Assembly: GCA_005406025.1 (NCBI GenBank)
Contig: BGZK01000134.1
Location: forward strand, 248,001-312,000
Direction: 5' to 3'
Origin: Eumeta japonica
Lineage: Eukaryota > Arthropoda > Insecta > Lepidoptera > Psychidae
DNA length: 64,000 bases
In this document: one piece after another, positions 10,538-21,184 of the stretch
How positions within the stretch are numbered: position 1 is the stretch's first letter
Layout: each line of letters opens with the position of its first letter
The notes under the pieces: generated by a model
Database searches by the model: none
The model's input: only the letters and a program-made list of their open reading frames with translations
What the model was told of the DNA's origin: nothing
Made by a program: the position numbers and the translations under genes

Positions 10538-11490
10538 TTATAACACAATTACGTGGGTCAATCTAAAAGTCCATAGAAAATCCAAAACTGAACAAAGTAG
10601 CAAGTTATTTCTATTATTATTGTTTTTCAAAACAGTGTCCTTTGAGATCGTTACATGTCTGCATTTGATGGAACCATTTAGTTGTCTGTTTGGCGATATG
10701 TGCTGAGGCGTTGTCATACTGAAGGAGAATTCTACTGTGATGTCGTTTTTTCCTATTTTTTTTCGAACCAAGAGGCAATCAATTGTTAGTGTATCAGTCT
10801 ACAGCCACTGTTTTTTCATCTTATAAACAGTTGTTGGGTAATGACCCATCATTTCAGAGAAAGACGTCACCATCTTTATTCCGACGCTTCAAATACGTTT
10901 TACTTTAGTATAAAACTCCTCGAAAGAAAACACTCACTAAGCAGATTGTCTCGAGATCGCAACAGTAAATCCAGTTTTCCTCACCTGTAACCATGTTGAA
11001 AATAGCATTTGAATCACCACCGGCAAATGTTTGCATAAATTCACGGAACCAACTATTACGACGAAGTTTTTTGAATATCGATCAAGTAATGATCTACCGA
11101 GTACAAGCTTCCTGATTGCTTAATATTCATGAAGGGTTTTGTGCACTTGACTCATACCGATTCATAAGCTTGTCTGACTCTGTTGGTAGGTCACTCTTTT
11201 GTCAGTCTCTATCATGAGACGCACAGCACTGATGTTGCCTTCGGTCGTCGCTGTAGAAGGACGTTCCTCACGCAGATCGTCAGTCAGATTAGTGCTACCA
11301 TGTTTGAATAAGTTATAATATAAGTTATAAACAATGCAAGGGATGCAGATTCATAAGTGAAGGTCAACTGAAGTCTCTTATTTTCTTGTTGGGTTAAATG
11401 GCACCAAATATCATAGAAAATATTCTCACATTAAATTTATGTAGACGTAGATAAATATTTTTTTGGCACCAATTTGTAAATAAATGTGAT
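10538..11490 (-). mobile_element. mariner-family transposon remnant, copy A
   Basis: The minus strand encodes, through several frameshifts and stops, SWFREFMQTFAGGDSNA, then VTGEENWIYCCDLET, later DEKTVAVD, then RILLQYDNASAHIAKQTT, then WFHQMQTCNDL. These are the mariner transposase (cut-and-paste nuclease) blocks in order, including the VTGDE-type first and YDNASAH second catalytic motifs. The usual second-half SPDLAPCDF block with the third aspartate is missing: the sequence jumps from the second motif straight to the C-terminal WFHxM motif, an internal deletion compared with copies B and C. The 5' part up to about 11490 shares non-coding terminal sequence with 19.4-19.6 and 46.3-46.4 kb. 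The element inserts at TA in known mariners, but I could not fix both ends. Confidence 0.88.
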
Positions 11491-11511
11491 ATATATATAT
11501 ATATATTTGCC

Positions 11512-11541
11512 TTGTAAAGAATATATATATGTTCTTTACAA
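11512..11541. repeat. Hairpin with AT-dinucleotide loop
   Basis: TTGTAAAGAA (11512-11521) and TTCTTTACAA (11532-11541) are perfect inverted arms around a ten-base ATATAT loop. It lies next to an (AT)n run just beyond mariner copy A and may be part of the decayed terminus. Confidence 0.7.
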
Positions 11542-11879
11542 ACATATAATAAAAATTAAAACTCTTACCTACTTAATGACACCCTACTTATTATATCTAC
11601 ATTTATGTAGGTAAGAATGCAGTAATTATTATAAACACAAGATATCAGTCAAATGCAATAAAAACATTGAGAGTTATGTGTAAACTTTTTCTCAAACTTT
11701 TTATAATCTTAGTTGTAAAGCTATCAAATACATATTTTCAGATATGTACTTACATAATAGTTTACATAAATTGCTTTATTTAATTATTTTCATTCGAGCT
11801 AACACATACCGTAGATAATTTAAGTGATTGATGTATAGATTATTATCACTTTTTTGTTTGTGAACGATTTGAAAGAAAT

Positions 11880-12240
11880 AACGAACACTAAATGTTACGG
11901 GAAGCTTCCCACAATACATTAGTGAAAATCGCATTTAAATCGGTAAACCGTTTCTGAGATTAGCGTGTACAAATGCACAGTATAGACAAAATTTTTAAAA
12001 ATTATTTTTTGGGCTCGGTAACTTGAGTATGTGCATAAATGATTTTTTTTTTATTGAATGTACAGACACGGCTTGTTTACGATGTTATTATGTGTAAAGA
12101 TTTATACTCCTTTTGGGTTGGAACATCAAAATGACTGGTTGTCCGTGTCATATAGGAATATGCGACAGAAATTTTAAATCTTTAGGTTAAGTAATTTGGC
12201 CTGAGCCTTGACGAATCAGTCATTTAGGCAGAGCATATAA
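11880..12240 (+). repeat. Dispersed repeat fragment with LINE-tail-like wording
   Basis: Phrases such as AATCGCATTTAAATCGGTAA and CCGTTTCTGAGATTAGCGTG resemble the 3' 'ATCGAAATCGGTTGAGCCGTTTC' ends common in lepidopteran non-LTR elements. 12090-12240 continues without a break. Weaker than the other repeat calls. Confidence 0.35.
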
Positions 12241-12244
12241 TTTA

Positions 12245-14730
12245 TGTGTATTTATTTAAATTGTTACTATTGTTGTTACTATATTTCGTTCGTCATTCAT
12301 ATTGTTATTTCTTTTCTGTATATACATTTTAATGTAAGCAAGTATTGATATAATAAATATTTATAAAAAAAACGTATTTCAAAAATGATTTAAATTGTTA
12401 AAAGAAAGTCGACTATTCTATCGAAAATTTCTGTGGTATGGTGGGCTGATTATATTTTAGAATTCTAATATATACTCAGCCCATTATAAAAGAAAAATAT
12501 ACGCTATCTACACTAATATCATTTTATTCTATCAACATCCGTTAATAGAACGAGATGACGTTTTTATGAAATAGGCAAACTATGTCATGGTCGCTTATGA
12601 AATCCTTCTACGATTAGATTTATTCCATTGGATGATTACGGAATTTTAAAATCAATTTTTAATTAAACAAACGAATACTACTTAAAGAAATATTCTACGA
12701 AAAGATGGAGGAAATGACGTCCCTATTTTCTTGTGCTGCGCGACACTATTAAGGAAAAAAAAAACTCATTTTAGTACACAAATTATAGGAATAATTGGTA
12801 TAAGAGAACGTAAAAGTGAAATAGATTTTTTAAAGTTATTCAAAACAGCTTTTCTAATTTAAAGCCCATTGATTTCAGTCATAATAAAATAAAAAGAAAG
12901 CAAGAGCGAATTGGTCTAGCACAATTGTGATTCCGTGTTAGAATTTATATGAGGTTTAATACAATATCTGTACATCAAAAAGAATTCTTAATTAAAGATT
13001 CATTTTTACATTAATTTTTTTTTTCAGAAATTATTCTACTGTCACAGAGTTTGCCCTTTTATGATAATAACCAATTGCTTAATGTGTATTAAGTCTATGA
13101 AAATTTAAATATTAACTTTACCTGGGAAATCATGAAGGAACAGGCACTTCCAACAAATTTTAGCTGTATCATTGAAATACTAATATTCCTTAGAGAGTAA
13201 GCGTTTTTTAATAACATCTGATACAATATATTGATTAAATCTTTTTTTTATGAACAAACTAGGGCTCTATTTTAAGCGAAAACATTTGAAATCGTCGTCT
13301 GATGTGTCATCAAGATCTAATATTATGCTAAAATTTCAAATTCCTCTATTACCTAATTTCAAACGGGCTTGAGAGTAATCTAATAAGAATTCAATGCAGT
13401 TGATATAGGTTAAAACGAATTGTAGACAAGATGTGTTTCTTGAATAATGTAAAATGATAACAGTAATAACAATATTTATAAATTAAATATATAGCAACAA
13501 CAGATTAACTACATAGGCAATGCTAAGAATTTCTGGATTATATATCACTGATAACACCACATATTATTATATGACTTATTTGTCGTTTCCGGAGTACATT
13601 CAAACACTATTTGTACACTTTCGGAATGATGATAAAAAATAGTTGGCCCAGTCTTCCTTAGGGATGTCTTCAATGGCCTCCTAAAACGCATTCAATACAC
13701 AGAAATGAAACGTAACCTACTCCCAAATAGTTTTCAAAGACCGTAATTGCTTTTTTAATATTCTTCTTAGAAATGGCCAGACCCAGAATTTTCAGTATGA
13801 TCCATGTAGGATCGCGGTTTGCCGCTATAGTATTAATTCCTTTAGTCTCCTATGAAAATCCTTAGGACTTGTGTAGATAGTATTTGTACGTATTTTATGT
13901 AGGGTGTGCGTATTCATGTATAGCATAAATACTGCTAGCAAGTAAATGCGCAAATAAAGTAACAAATACACTCTTATTAATCATCCATTAAAAATATAAA
14001 TAAAAAATTGCACTTATTAATGATAAATAGGTAATTGGAAAAGCGAACAGAACATTCTGGTGACATTTTTTTAAGAAAGAAGTATAATTTAATTCTAACA
14101 CAAAGTACTCGTAGACGCTTTTACACTTAGATGTTTAAGATGAGACAAATAAATATAAGCAAATTGCTTTTCCTAACTTTCTTCAGAAGCACAATTTGGA
14201 CATCTGAGTATATATGAAACTTAATTTTTGAACTCTTGATATACTTACTAAGAAGATTCATCATCAAGCTAATAGCTTCATTTTAGGTCTTTGTAAGATG
14301 TATACTTACGAAACTCCGATCGCTCGTCAGAGTTTTGATATATTCCACTTTGAAATACGACAAATTGTATTATATTCTGGGACAAAGATGTATTATATTG
14401 CGACAAAGAAATACTTCTTTAGATTAAAGGTTTATGTCACTTATGGTGACAATAATTTCATTAATATAACTGTTATGTTATACACATGCTACTTGCCAAA
14501 TAGTTGATACACATATAAAAGAATTTGCTCATAAAGTCTCACACAACATATTAATGAGTATTTATTATAAACAGTGTGAAATGACAAATGACTTGAATGC
14601 CAAGTTCTAATGTGTTTGTCCTTTTACTACTGCTTAAAATTGTTCGTTATTCCTGAGTTTCCAAAAAAAAAAACTACAACTATTTAAAATAATTTTTGTG
14701 ACAAGAAAAAAAAACTGTCTGTCGGTGCTA
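12245..14730. other. AT-rich gene desert
   Basis: About 2.5 kb without a sustained frame, RNA or well-bounded repeat. 13619-13690 (-) reads EAIEDIPKEDWANYF, which could be the last trace of a mariner-type transposase C-terminus, but is too short to call. Confidence 0.5.
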
Positions 14731-14734
14731 ACAA

Positions 14735-15140
14735 ACAGCGTGCGCCACGCCCTCCACAACCCCAATGGCATGGGTACACTGTACACGTTTTACGAGCACG
14801 CTGTTCCATTATTCACCATCTGACTTATGAGCGATATTGGCGAAAGAATACCCTCGTCTTCACCAGAGAGGCGTACCCTTTTAAATATTCGCTCGTCGAA
14901 AGAAAAAGAAAAGATTAGTAAGTTTCAACAAGTTTCGGGGTGCGAATTACACGCGAGAACCGTTGCGATTGTTTTCGACGCGAACGGCCATGGCCGAAAT
15001 TCAATGACGCCATTACGCCGCCATTAAATCGGCCGGGTAAATATCCGAAACATCGCTTTGCCGAATTCGGCCGCGGCGTTCTCGGGCGGAAGCCGAGTTA
15101 ATTGGCGAAGAAATACGTGCCCAGGACGGTTAAGAGGTCC
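14735..15140. promoter_or_regulatory. GC-rich island, candidate conserved non-coding element
   Basis: Composition changes sharply from AT-rich to about half GC, with many CpGs, from the GCGTGCGCCACGCC motif to CCCAGGACGGTTAAGAGG. It holds TTAAATATTCG, CGCCATTAAATCGGCCGGG and CGAATTCGGCCGCGGCG. No frame runs through it convincingly (66 codons at 14827 is the longest). Islands like this recur through the window and look like preserved cis-regulatory DNA, which is an inference. Confidence 0.4.
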
Positions 15141-15404
15141 CGGTATTCGTTCTAGAAGTTTAAAACTTTGTTAGTTTGCGATCCGAAGCGATGCGGCTTT
15201 GTAAATTGAAATTGTTCTACTAAAAACTTACGATACAGCGGTTCGCGTTCTGTTTGTATTCATCTGTACGTCCGAGAAGAGCAATTTGTTGTATTGTTTG
15301 TTAAATGCTTTCCATATTTTGATTGTTGCCAAACTGAATTTAATAAGTTGTAGAACGGAACGAAAGTGCTTTGTCGTGTATTTGCCGCAAGTTAAGATTG
15401 TTTT

Positions 15405-15448
15405 GCAGATACTAGATTTATGGTTATTACCATAGATCTAGTATTTGC
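15405..15448. repeat. 20-bp-arm hairpin
   Basis: GCAGATACTAGATTTATGGT (15405-15424) pairs with ACCATAGATCTAGTATTTGC (15429-15448) with two mismatches and a four-base loop. The arms are too perfect and the loop too tight for a typical microRNA precursor; a foldback remnant or palindrome is more likely. Confidence 0.75.
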
Positions 15449-15459
15449 AGAATAATGTA

Positions 15460-16750
15460 CCGGTACCACAGAGCGGAGTTCGCTCAGTGGTATGGGAGAA
15501 TCAATAGATGAGTTTTTAAATTGAGGCGATTTACACCACATACGCCATACGTTAAGCTTGTAACACGTCGAAACATATGGTCTCCAAAATGAGATATGTT
15601 CAAATAAGCAACATGCATTCTGAATGTTTCGTGTCTCTCGTGTGCAATTAAAATTCAATATTGTACATTACAACTGTCATTTTTTTTAATTTTTATTCTA
15701 GCGTTGATTAAAATATAAAGATACAAAAAATAGTAAGTGATTCTTATTTTTCTGTCAACGATAGCTCAGGTTATTGTGACATTTTTCGTTGTCGATAAAT
15801 TAAATATTACAAAAAAAGGAACATGTACGCATTTCACACGAGGCAAGCGAAACCTTCACAAAACTGAACTGCGAGAGAACGAGATTAATGCACTATCAAA
15901 AGAGAAAGATTATAGGGTTTATTTATTCTAATATTCGTACAAAAATTTTAATGTAATTTTGCATTTTATTATCTATTGTTTTTCTGCCCATAATCATATA
16001 CTTTTCGGCATTACTTGCCAACGTATTCGATTTTTTTTATTCATACAATATTCAAAACACCATACACGTGAACAACACACCTCGCTGGCTAAGACGCCTT
16101 TTCCCTTGACTTCGCGATTCACAGGAGAAGAAACACTCTATATCTATATTCTTTAGGGTGGCTCTTATTTCTTTATCTTCGAAAAGTTCACACGGCACCC
16201 TTTCATATTGATTATTAACCTAAAATAATGGTCTAGATTTTTTTTATTTATTTTTTAAACAATAATTAGGTGGTGCTACCACTTGTTGAAGATTGAGAAA
16301 AAATACAATTATAGTATTTGATTTAGGAGTATAAGAAGATTAATATTTTTATTATATTTTAATGGTTCGAATGTAAGTAAACATGCCCGAGGCTCGTAAA
16401 CGTTTCCTACGCTCCTGCACCCCCCTTACCCTCTCACTTTCAAGCAGATTGTGCCTGACAACAGTGACAACTCAGTACGCTTTCATCACTCACCGTGAGT
16501 GTATGCATTTTTGTTCTCTGGCCAATCGTGTTATTATAATGGCGTCTACAAGTGCCGGCACTAATTTATCAACACGGAATAAGACAGACATATGGCTTAT
16601 AGGCCAACCATCACCGCAGTTGGTTCAAGTTTGGCGGTAGAGCTAAATGTAATTTTTCTTCCGAACTGAGTTTCATTATAAAAATAGCTTGTACCGATTT
16701 TATTAAAGGTAGTTCATTTATTTATTAAGTGCTTGACAATCGATCTAGAT
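15460..16750. other. No gene recognised
   Basis: AT-rich DNA with a GC-richer patch at 16380-16640 that holds an 85-codon plus frame ending in NKTDIWLIGQPSPQLVQVWR. I do not recognise it; it could be a transposon scrap or chance. Confidence 0.45.
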
Positions 16751-16754
16751 TCTG

Positions 16755-17110
16755 TTTTTTAACCGACTTAAAAAAAAGGGAGGCGTTTTTATGCTCGTCC
16801 ATATGTATTGTTTATGTATCTTCAGCGATAACTTCTTTAATGATGGACAGTTTCCGATTTTTTTTTTATTTGAAAGAGTGTACCAGCGAGTTGGTCCCCT
16901 AGTTACAAAGTCAAGATCTGATGACGGGGTCCAAGGGAAATCAAGGGATACCCTCAAATATCTTTGGCACGTATAATGTTTTTGAGCTATTTTCAGTTTT
17001 TCAAGATTTTGCGTGTGAGTGTTAACGTCTTATGCTGCTGAGCTGATAATGAAAATTATATCACGGTGGTTACAAATTAAGGGATGTTACTTATTAATCT
17101 ACCTACATAT
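16755..17110 (+). repeat. Lepidoptera-type 'AACCGACTTAAAAAAAAGG' repeat
   Basis: It starts at TTTTTAACCGACTTAAAAAA and continues through GTTGGTCCCCTAGTTACAAA, GTCAAGATCTGATGACGG and CAAGGGATACCCTCAAATAT. This wording matches a dispersed repeat I remember from several moth genomes. Non-coding; overlapping open frames of 61 and 70 codons on the two strands are incidental. Confidence 0.6.
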
Positions 17111-17114
17111 TTTC

Positions 17115-17790
17115 ATTCAATCGTATAATTCCAACTTGACATTTTTAGCAAGAACATATCCGAACTCATTAGCGTGAATTAATTTAATGGACATAAGTCG
17201 AATTAATTTAAGGTGGAATTGAATGAAAATTTGATATGCATGAATTGTAGAACTTTTATATCAAAAAAATAAGAATTGTTTGTATCATTTATACGAAAAT
17301 AATTTGGTGATTGTGCACAAACTAAGAATGTAAAGAACTTGGAATGATTGTCATCGGACAATAAATTAGAGATGGTAAAACTGCTTTCCCATCAGCTACG
17401 TACAAAAGTAAAGGAGATAGATGCCTGGTCAATTTATTAACTATGGCATCATCCACGAGCAAAGTAGCTAAATAAATCACAGTGTTACACCGATACTTGA
17501 TAACTAAGCAAGAGCAAGGCAAAATAATATATGATCTATAAACATGAATATGAAACTTTAGTTATTGTATTAAAAAACGATTTTCTTCTTCGTCGTCTGA
17601 TTTGTCTTTAGCTGGAACCGAGTCCAAAAACAACAAGGTTGTTATTTGAGTCTATTTAAACAAATATTTAAATAGATCTTTGAAGGCTTTTTTGTCATTT
17701 TTATAACAGTTATTTTCTTTAATTTTCTCAATTTTGTGTTTATAAGCTACTTTTGTCTTTTTTTCGTAATGTCTTAAAATTGTACGTTTC
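17115..17790. other. AT-rich DNA without a gene
   Basis: No frame longer than 66 codons, no repeat boundary seen. Confidence 0.5.
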
Positions 17791-17795
17791 ATAAT

Positions 17796-18720
17796 GTCAA
17801 TCTAAAAGTCTTTAGAAAATTTAAAACTGAGCAAATTAGCAAGTTATTTTATTATTATCGTTTTTCAAAATAGTGTTAACTGAGATCACTACTTTGCGGC
17901 ATTCGATGGAACCACTGAGAGAAACATTTGTCCACTCGCATTTAGGGATCGCTTCGACGGCTTTTTTTATATGCAGCCATTGCTTCTTCAGCGTCTGTAA
18001 ACCACTTTCATCGAAGTTTTGTGTTTTATTTTAGGAAACAAATAAAAATAGCATGATGCGAAGAGAATTTTTATACCTAACCTTCCCAAATAGATGTTTG
18101 TTTGGCGGTACGAGATCGTTTTTCCCACATTTTTTTTGTAACAAGAAGCAAAAATTGTCAGTGTACTAGCTTGCAGTGGTTGCTTTTTATCTTTTAAAAC
18201 AATTGTTGTATAATGAACTCATTCCGAAAAAAGGTCACTATCTTTTTTTTGACGCTTCGATTTCGTTTTACTTCAATAGGCTACTCCTCGAAAGAAAACA
18301 CCCACACTGAGTAGATTGTCTTTTGATTTCGGAACCGTAGTAGTAAATCCAGCTTTCATCACTTGTAACTATGTTGTATAGAGCATTTAAGTCAGCACCG
18401 TCAAGTCTTTGCATCATTTCGTGGCACCAATTAACATGACGGAGTTTTTGAGCTTCGTCAAATCATGAGGTATCCATAGAATACAAATGTTCCTGAAGAT
18501 TAAATGTTCATGATGGATTCTGTGCATTTGACTCATACCAATGTCTAAGTTTGTCCGAATCTGCTGGTAGTCTTTTGTCAGTCTCTATCATGAGCCGCAC
18601 AGCACTGATGTTGTATTCGGTCTTCGCCGCAGAAGGACGTCCCTCACGTAGATCGGCAGTCAGATTAGTGCGACCACGTATGGACTCATTAAATCAGTTA
18701 TTACCTGAATGACCGAGCTT
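17796..18720 (-). mobile_element. mariner-family transposon remnant, copy B (main part)
   Basis: The minus strand matches copies A and C: a terminus beginning GTCAATCTAAAAGTC, then on translation an IVTSDESWIYYYG block (the first catalytic aspartate is kept, but TGD has become TSD), and C-terminal residues of the WFTDAEEAV type, at about 17960-18050. Stops and frameshifts are frequent. The N-terminal, MIETDK-like helix-turn-helix segment ends near 18700, after which foreign sequence interrupts the element until 19345. Confidence 0.85.
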
Positions 18721-18724
18721 TGGT

Positions 18725-19340
18725 AGATATTTTTTTTCGTAAATCGTGTTATTTTGGAAAATATATTTAAATACGAATTACATACTGATGAAATATGATT
18801 AATATTTTTCGATCTTACCGCATTTTTTCAAAGAATTTCGATTTTTTCTAAGGCATTTTAAAGTGAACACGTTAGTTAAAAAGATAAATTTAGCAATAAC
18901 ATAAGTATGAAATTGTTCTCTTGGTTTGACCTCAAATCAAACACTCATTGGCTTAGTGTTGCTTAACAACGCCATCTATTGATGATATCAAGTAGCTTCA
19001 GTGTTGCTGTGTCGGTAAAACAGTTAGTTGCTCCCAACAATAGTTTTTCTCACAAAATAAGAATTTTTTCTCACAAAAGAAGAAATTTAAAATAAAAAAA
19101 AAAGTAAAAACTTTGAAAAAACTAATCATGAATCAAACTGGGGCCTTCTGGATTCGGAACCACCTGATTTTTCAACTGTATTATTATAATATTGTCGATA
19201 GTGACTAAATTTACCTTCGTAATCTAATTCTTTGCTTGAAAACAAGAATAAAATGAGCTTTTCTAAAAATAAATTTTAGCTAAATCGATTTATCGCGCCT
19301 GAAAATCCCTTAATACTAAATTTCATGGAAATCGTAGGAG
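18725..19340. other. ~620-bp insertion or diverged block within mariner copy B
   Basis: Copies A and C run without a break from the N-terminal coding part into the terminal non-coding part. In copy B this block separates the two. It contains GTTGCTTAACAACGCCATCT and TTTCATGGAAATCGTAGGAG, which resemble dispersed-repeat wording, but I cannot name the element or find clean target-site duplications. Confidence 0.5.
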
Positions 19341-19344
19341 TCGT

Positions 19345-19665
19345 TACAAGACATATAAGTATTGCTTGTATAAAGGTATTAGATAAACATTGGCAAAGGA
19401 TGTAGCATGATCATGAGAAGCCGACTGCAGTTTATTATAACTATCTTGTTGGCTTATGTGGCAAAGAATGTCATAGAAAATCATTGCACGAAAATTTTCT
19501 TGCGTTAATTTAATGTTGACGTTAGACAAACAATTTTCTTATTACCACCGATTCCTAAAAACTAATGACAGATGAATGCAATATACATAACAATGTCAGC
19601 AGAGTTCCATTTTTAAAATTCAAATATTTTTTTTTAACAGTTTCTAAGATGTCAGGTCAAAATAT
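19345..19665 (-). mobile_element. mariner copy B, detached terminal part
   Basis: CATAGAAAATCATTGCACG, AATTTAATGTTGACGTTAGA and CTAATGACAGATGAATGCAA align with 11400-11480 of copy A and 46350-46420 of copy C. This is the 5' untranslated end of the element in minus-strand sense. Confidence 0.7.
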
Positions 19666-19669
19666 TTTA

Positions 19670-19905
19670 AGTCTTACTTTCTGACTTCACAAGTTAACAT
19701 CATTACATATGTATGTAATGGATTTAGTTTATGATGCTCTTTCTTCAGTCTGTAAGAGATCGTTTGTCCCAAGGAAAGGCTATTGTCGATCGATTCATGT
19801 ACGTAATTTGTTGACTAAATTAATATTTTTCGTACATGAACCTTGAAAACTAATATTTCCAAATGATTAATAAAGTGTCACCTACGTATGGCAGTTCACA
19901 TAATA
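19670..19905. other. Non-coding spacer
   Basis: No feature except AAAGTGTCACCTACGTATGG at 19872, which recurs at 46520 (AAGTGTCACCTACGTATACA) outside copy C. It may be part of the shared mariner-flank unit. Confidence 0.4.
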
Positions 19906-19941
19906 TTTCTAATTAAATTATATACATAATTTAATTAGAAA
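19906..19941. repeat. 16-bp-arm perfect palindrome, homeodomain-like core
   Basis: TTTCTAATTAAATTAT and ATAATTTAATTAGAAA are perfect inverted arms around four bases. Each arm contains TAATTA, the core bound by many homeodomains. It could equally be an AT-rich hairpin of no function. Confidence 0.75.
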
Positions 19942-19949
19942 CGGTGGAA

Positions 19950-20610
19950 AAAAATGGCGGAGTCATGAAGCTACGATGTGTGCGGGACAGACCTGATGAA
20001 ACTATAAACGGATTTTTTGTTTGCTTTTCGATAAGACACTTTAAAAAATGATTAGTGAATAAAGAGATATACTCATTCCTCTAAAGACAATCTCGAGTAC
20101 ACAGTGAGGTAAATGATGAATATGTTTCATTACTGAATAAGCTTCGCTTAAATTAGATACATCATCACTGGAAAGTAACTAAAATAGTAAATACAGTCTT
20201 TAGGGTATTCAAGCAATACACGAAAACCTGTTCGTGTATTGCCTGAATGAAGCAGACTCATGTATCTTAGGACAACGAACTTAGAATACTTTTTACTTTC
20301 GCCCTTTGTGTTTCTCTTTTCTATGATTTTTTTTGAGTTATTGAATCGGAATTCATTTTCGCGTAGACTGTTCACCATAAAGATATGTAAAATTTTTAAT
20401 TACGAATAAATTATTTACACAAATTGGAAGTCAACTTTTAATTTTATTAAGCGAATTTCTAAAAATGTTGTTAGTTTTCTTTAAGTATTTCGAATAGAAT
20501 TATAAGCACTTCAGCGTAAAATAATGTTGTTTACTTCATATTTTTTTATGACTATCAAACCCAGAATACATCGAGAACAGTTTTATAATTATATTTCAAT
20601 ATTTGTTAAA
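19950..20610. other. AT-rich DNA without a gene
   Basis: A 76-codon minus frame at 20148-20378 shows no recognisable feature. Confidence 0.5.
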
Positions 20611-20619
20611 GTTTTTATA

Positions 20620-20661
20620 AATAAAATTTTTGTTAAGGTTTGGCTTAACAAAAATTTTATT
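20620..20661. repeat. 18-bp-arm perfect hairpin
   Basis: AATAAAATTTTTGTTAAG and CTTAACAAAAATTTTATT flank a six-base loop with no mismatch. On either strand the right arm ends with an AATAAA-like or T-rich run, so it resembles a bidirectional terminator or a foldback remnant. Confidence 0.8.
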
Positions 20662-20767
20662 CATCGTACGGAGAACGTTAAGGGTAACGAAATATGCTTT
20701 TGAAAAGTAGATATTCATGTTTATTTACGACTGAAAATAAAAACCCTTACGTTAATTCATGACACCA

Positions 20768-21180
20768 AGTGTTCCGGTGTAGGTGGCGTTCGGTATTTAC
20801 AGGCGAACGCGCCCTTAATTAAGGGGCCGGCGCGGCGACCGGTCCGTCATTATTTTATTGACGTACAGCAGGTGGCTCTAATAGCCCATATCGCCGCTGC
20901 TCGTTCCGGCTAATGCTGGCCCATAAGCGTAGCGCGGGCGCCGGCGCTCTCTGATTTATGTTTACGATTAATAAAAGGCAGAGCGTCGAGTTCTCGCGCG
21001 GCCGCGCGCGTGCCGTTTTCAGCATTTCCTGTATCGACGCCGACGACGATGATGCCTCGAGTTGAAGCCGTTACATCCGGTAGTCACTGGATCCGACAAC
21101 GGGCGCGCTGACGATCATCCTTGTAGTGTTATCGACTGTCCTTCTTCGTTCTTTTGATTGAAGGTCTCCTGCTCCGGAGA
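20768..21180. promoter_or_regulatory. GC-rich island with homeodomain palindrome, candidate enhancer/CNE
   Basis: A sharp compositional island. It contains a perfect 14-base palindrome CCCTTAATTAAGGG (20812-20825), an E-box CAGGTG (about 20869), TTATTTTATTGAC (caudal-like TTTATTG), and TTATGTTTACGATTAATAAA, which combines a forkhead-type TGTTTAC core with ATTAATAAA. 20990-21015 is almost pure CpG. No frame crosses it. The dense mix of developmental-factor sites supports a cis-regulatory element; this is inference from motifs alone. Confidence 0.5.
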
Positions 21181-21184
21181 GAGT

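Noticed and set aside
13619..13690. EAIEDIPKEDWANYF on the minus strand as a mariner C-terminus
   Set aside because: Only about 20 residues agree with the general pattern, with no catalytic block or terminus nearby.
15405..15448. microRNA precursor at the hairpin
   Set aside because: The loop is four bases and the stem about 20 bp, too short for a typical animal pre-miRNA, and no known mature sequence was recognised.
16383..16640. 85-codon plus frame ending in NKTDIWLIGQPSPQLVQVWR
   Set aside because: It looks protein-like at the end, but I could not match it to a family and it has no supporting context.
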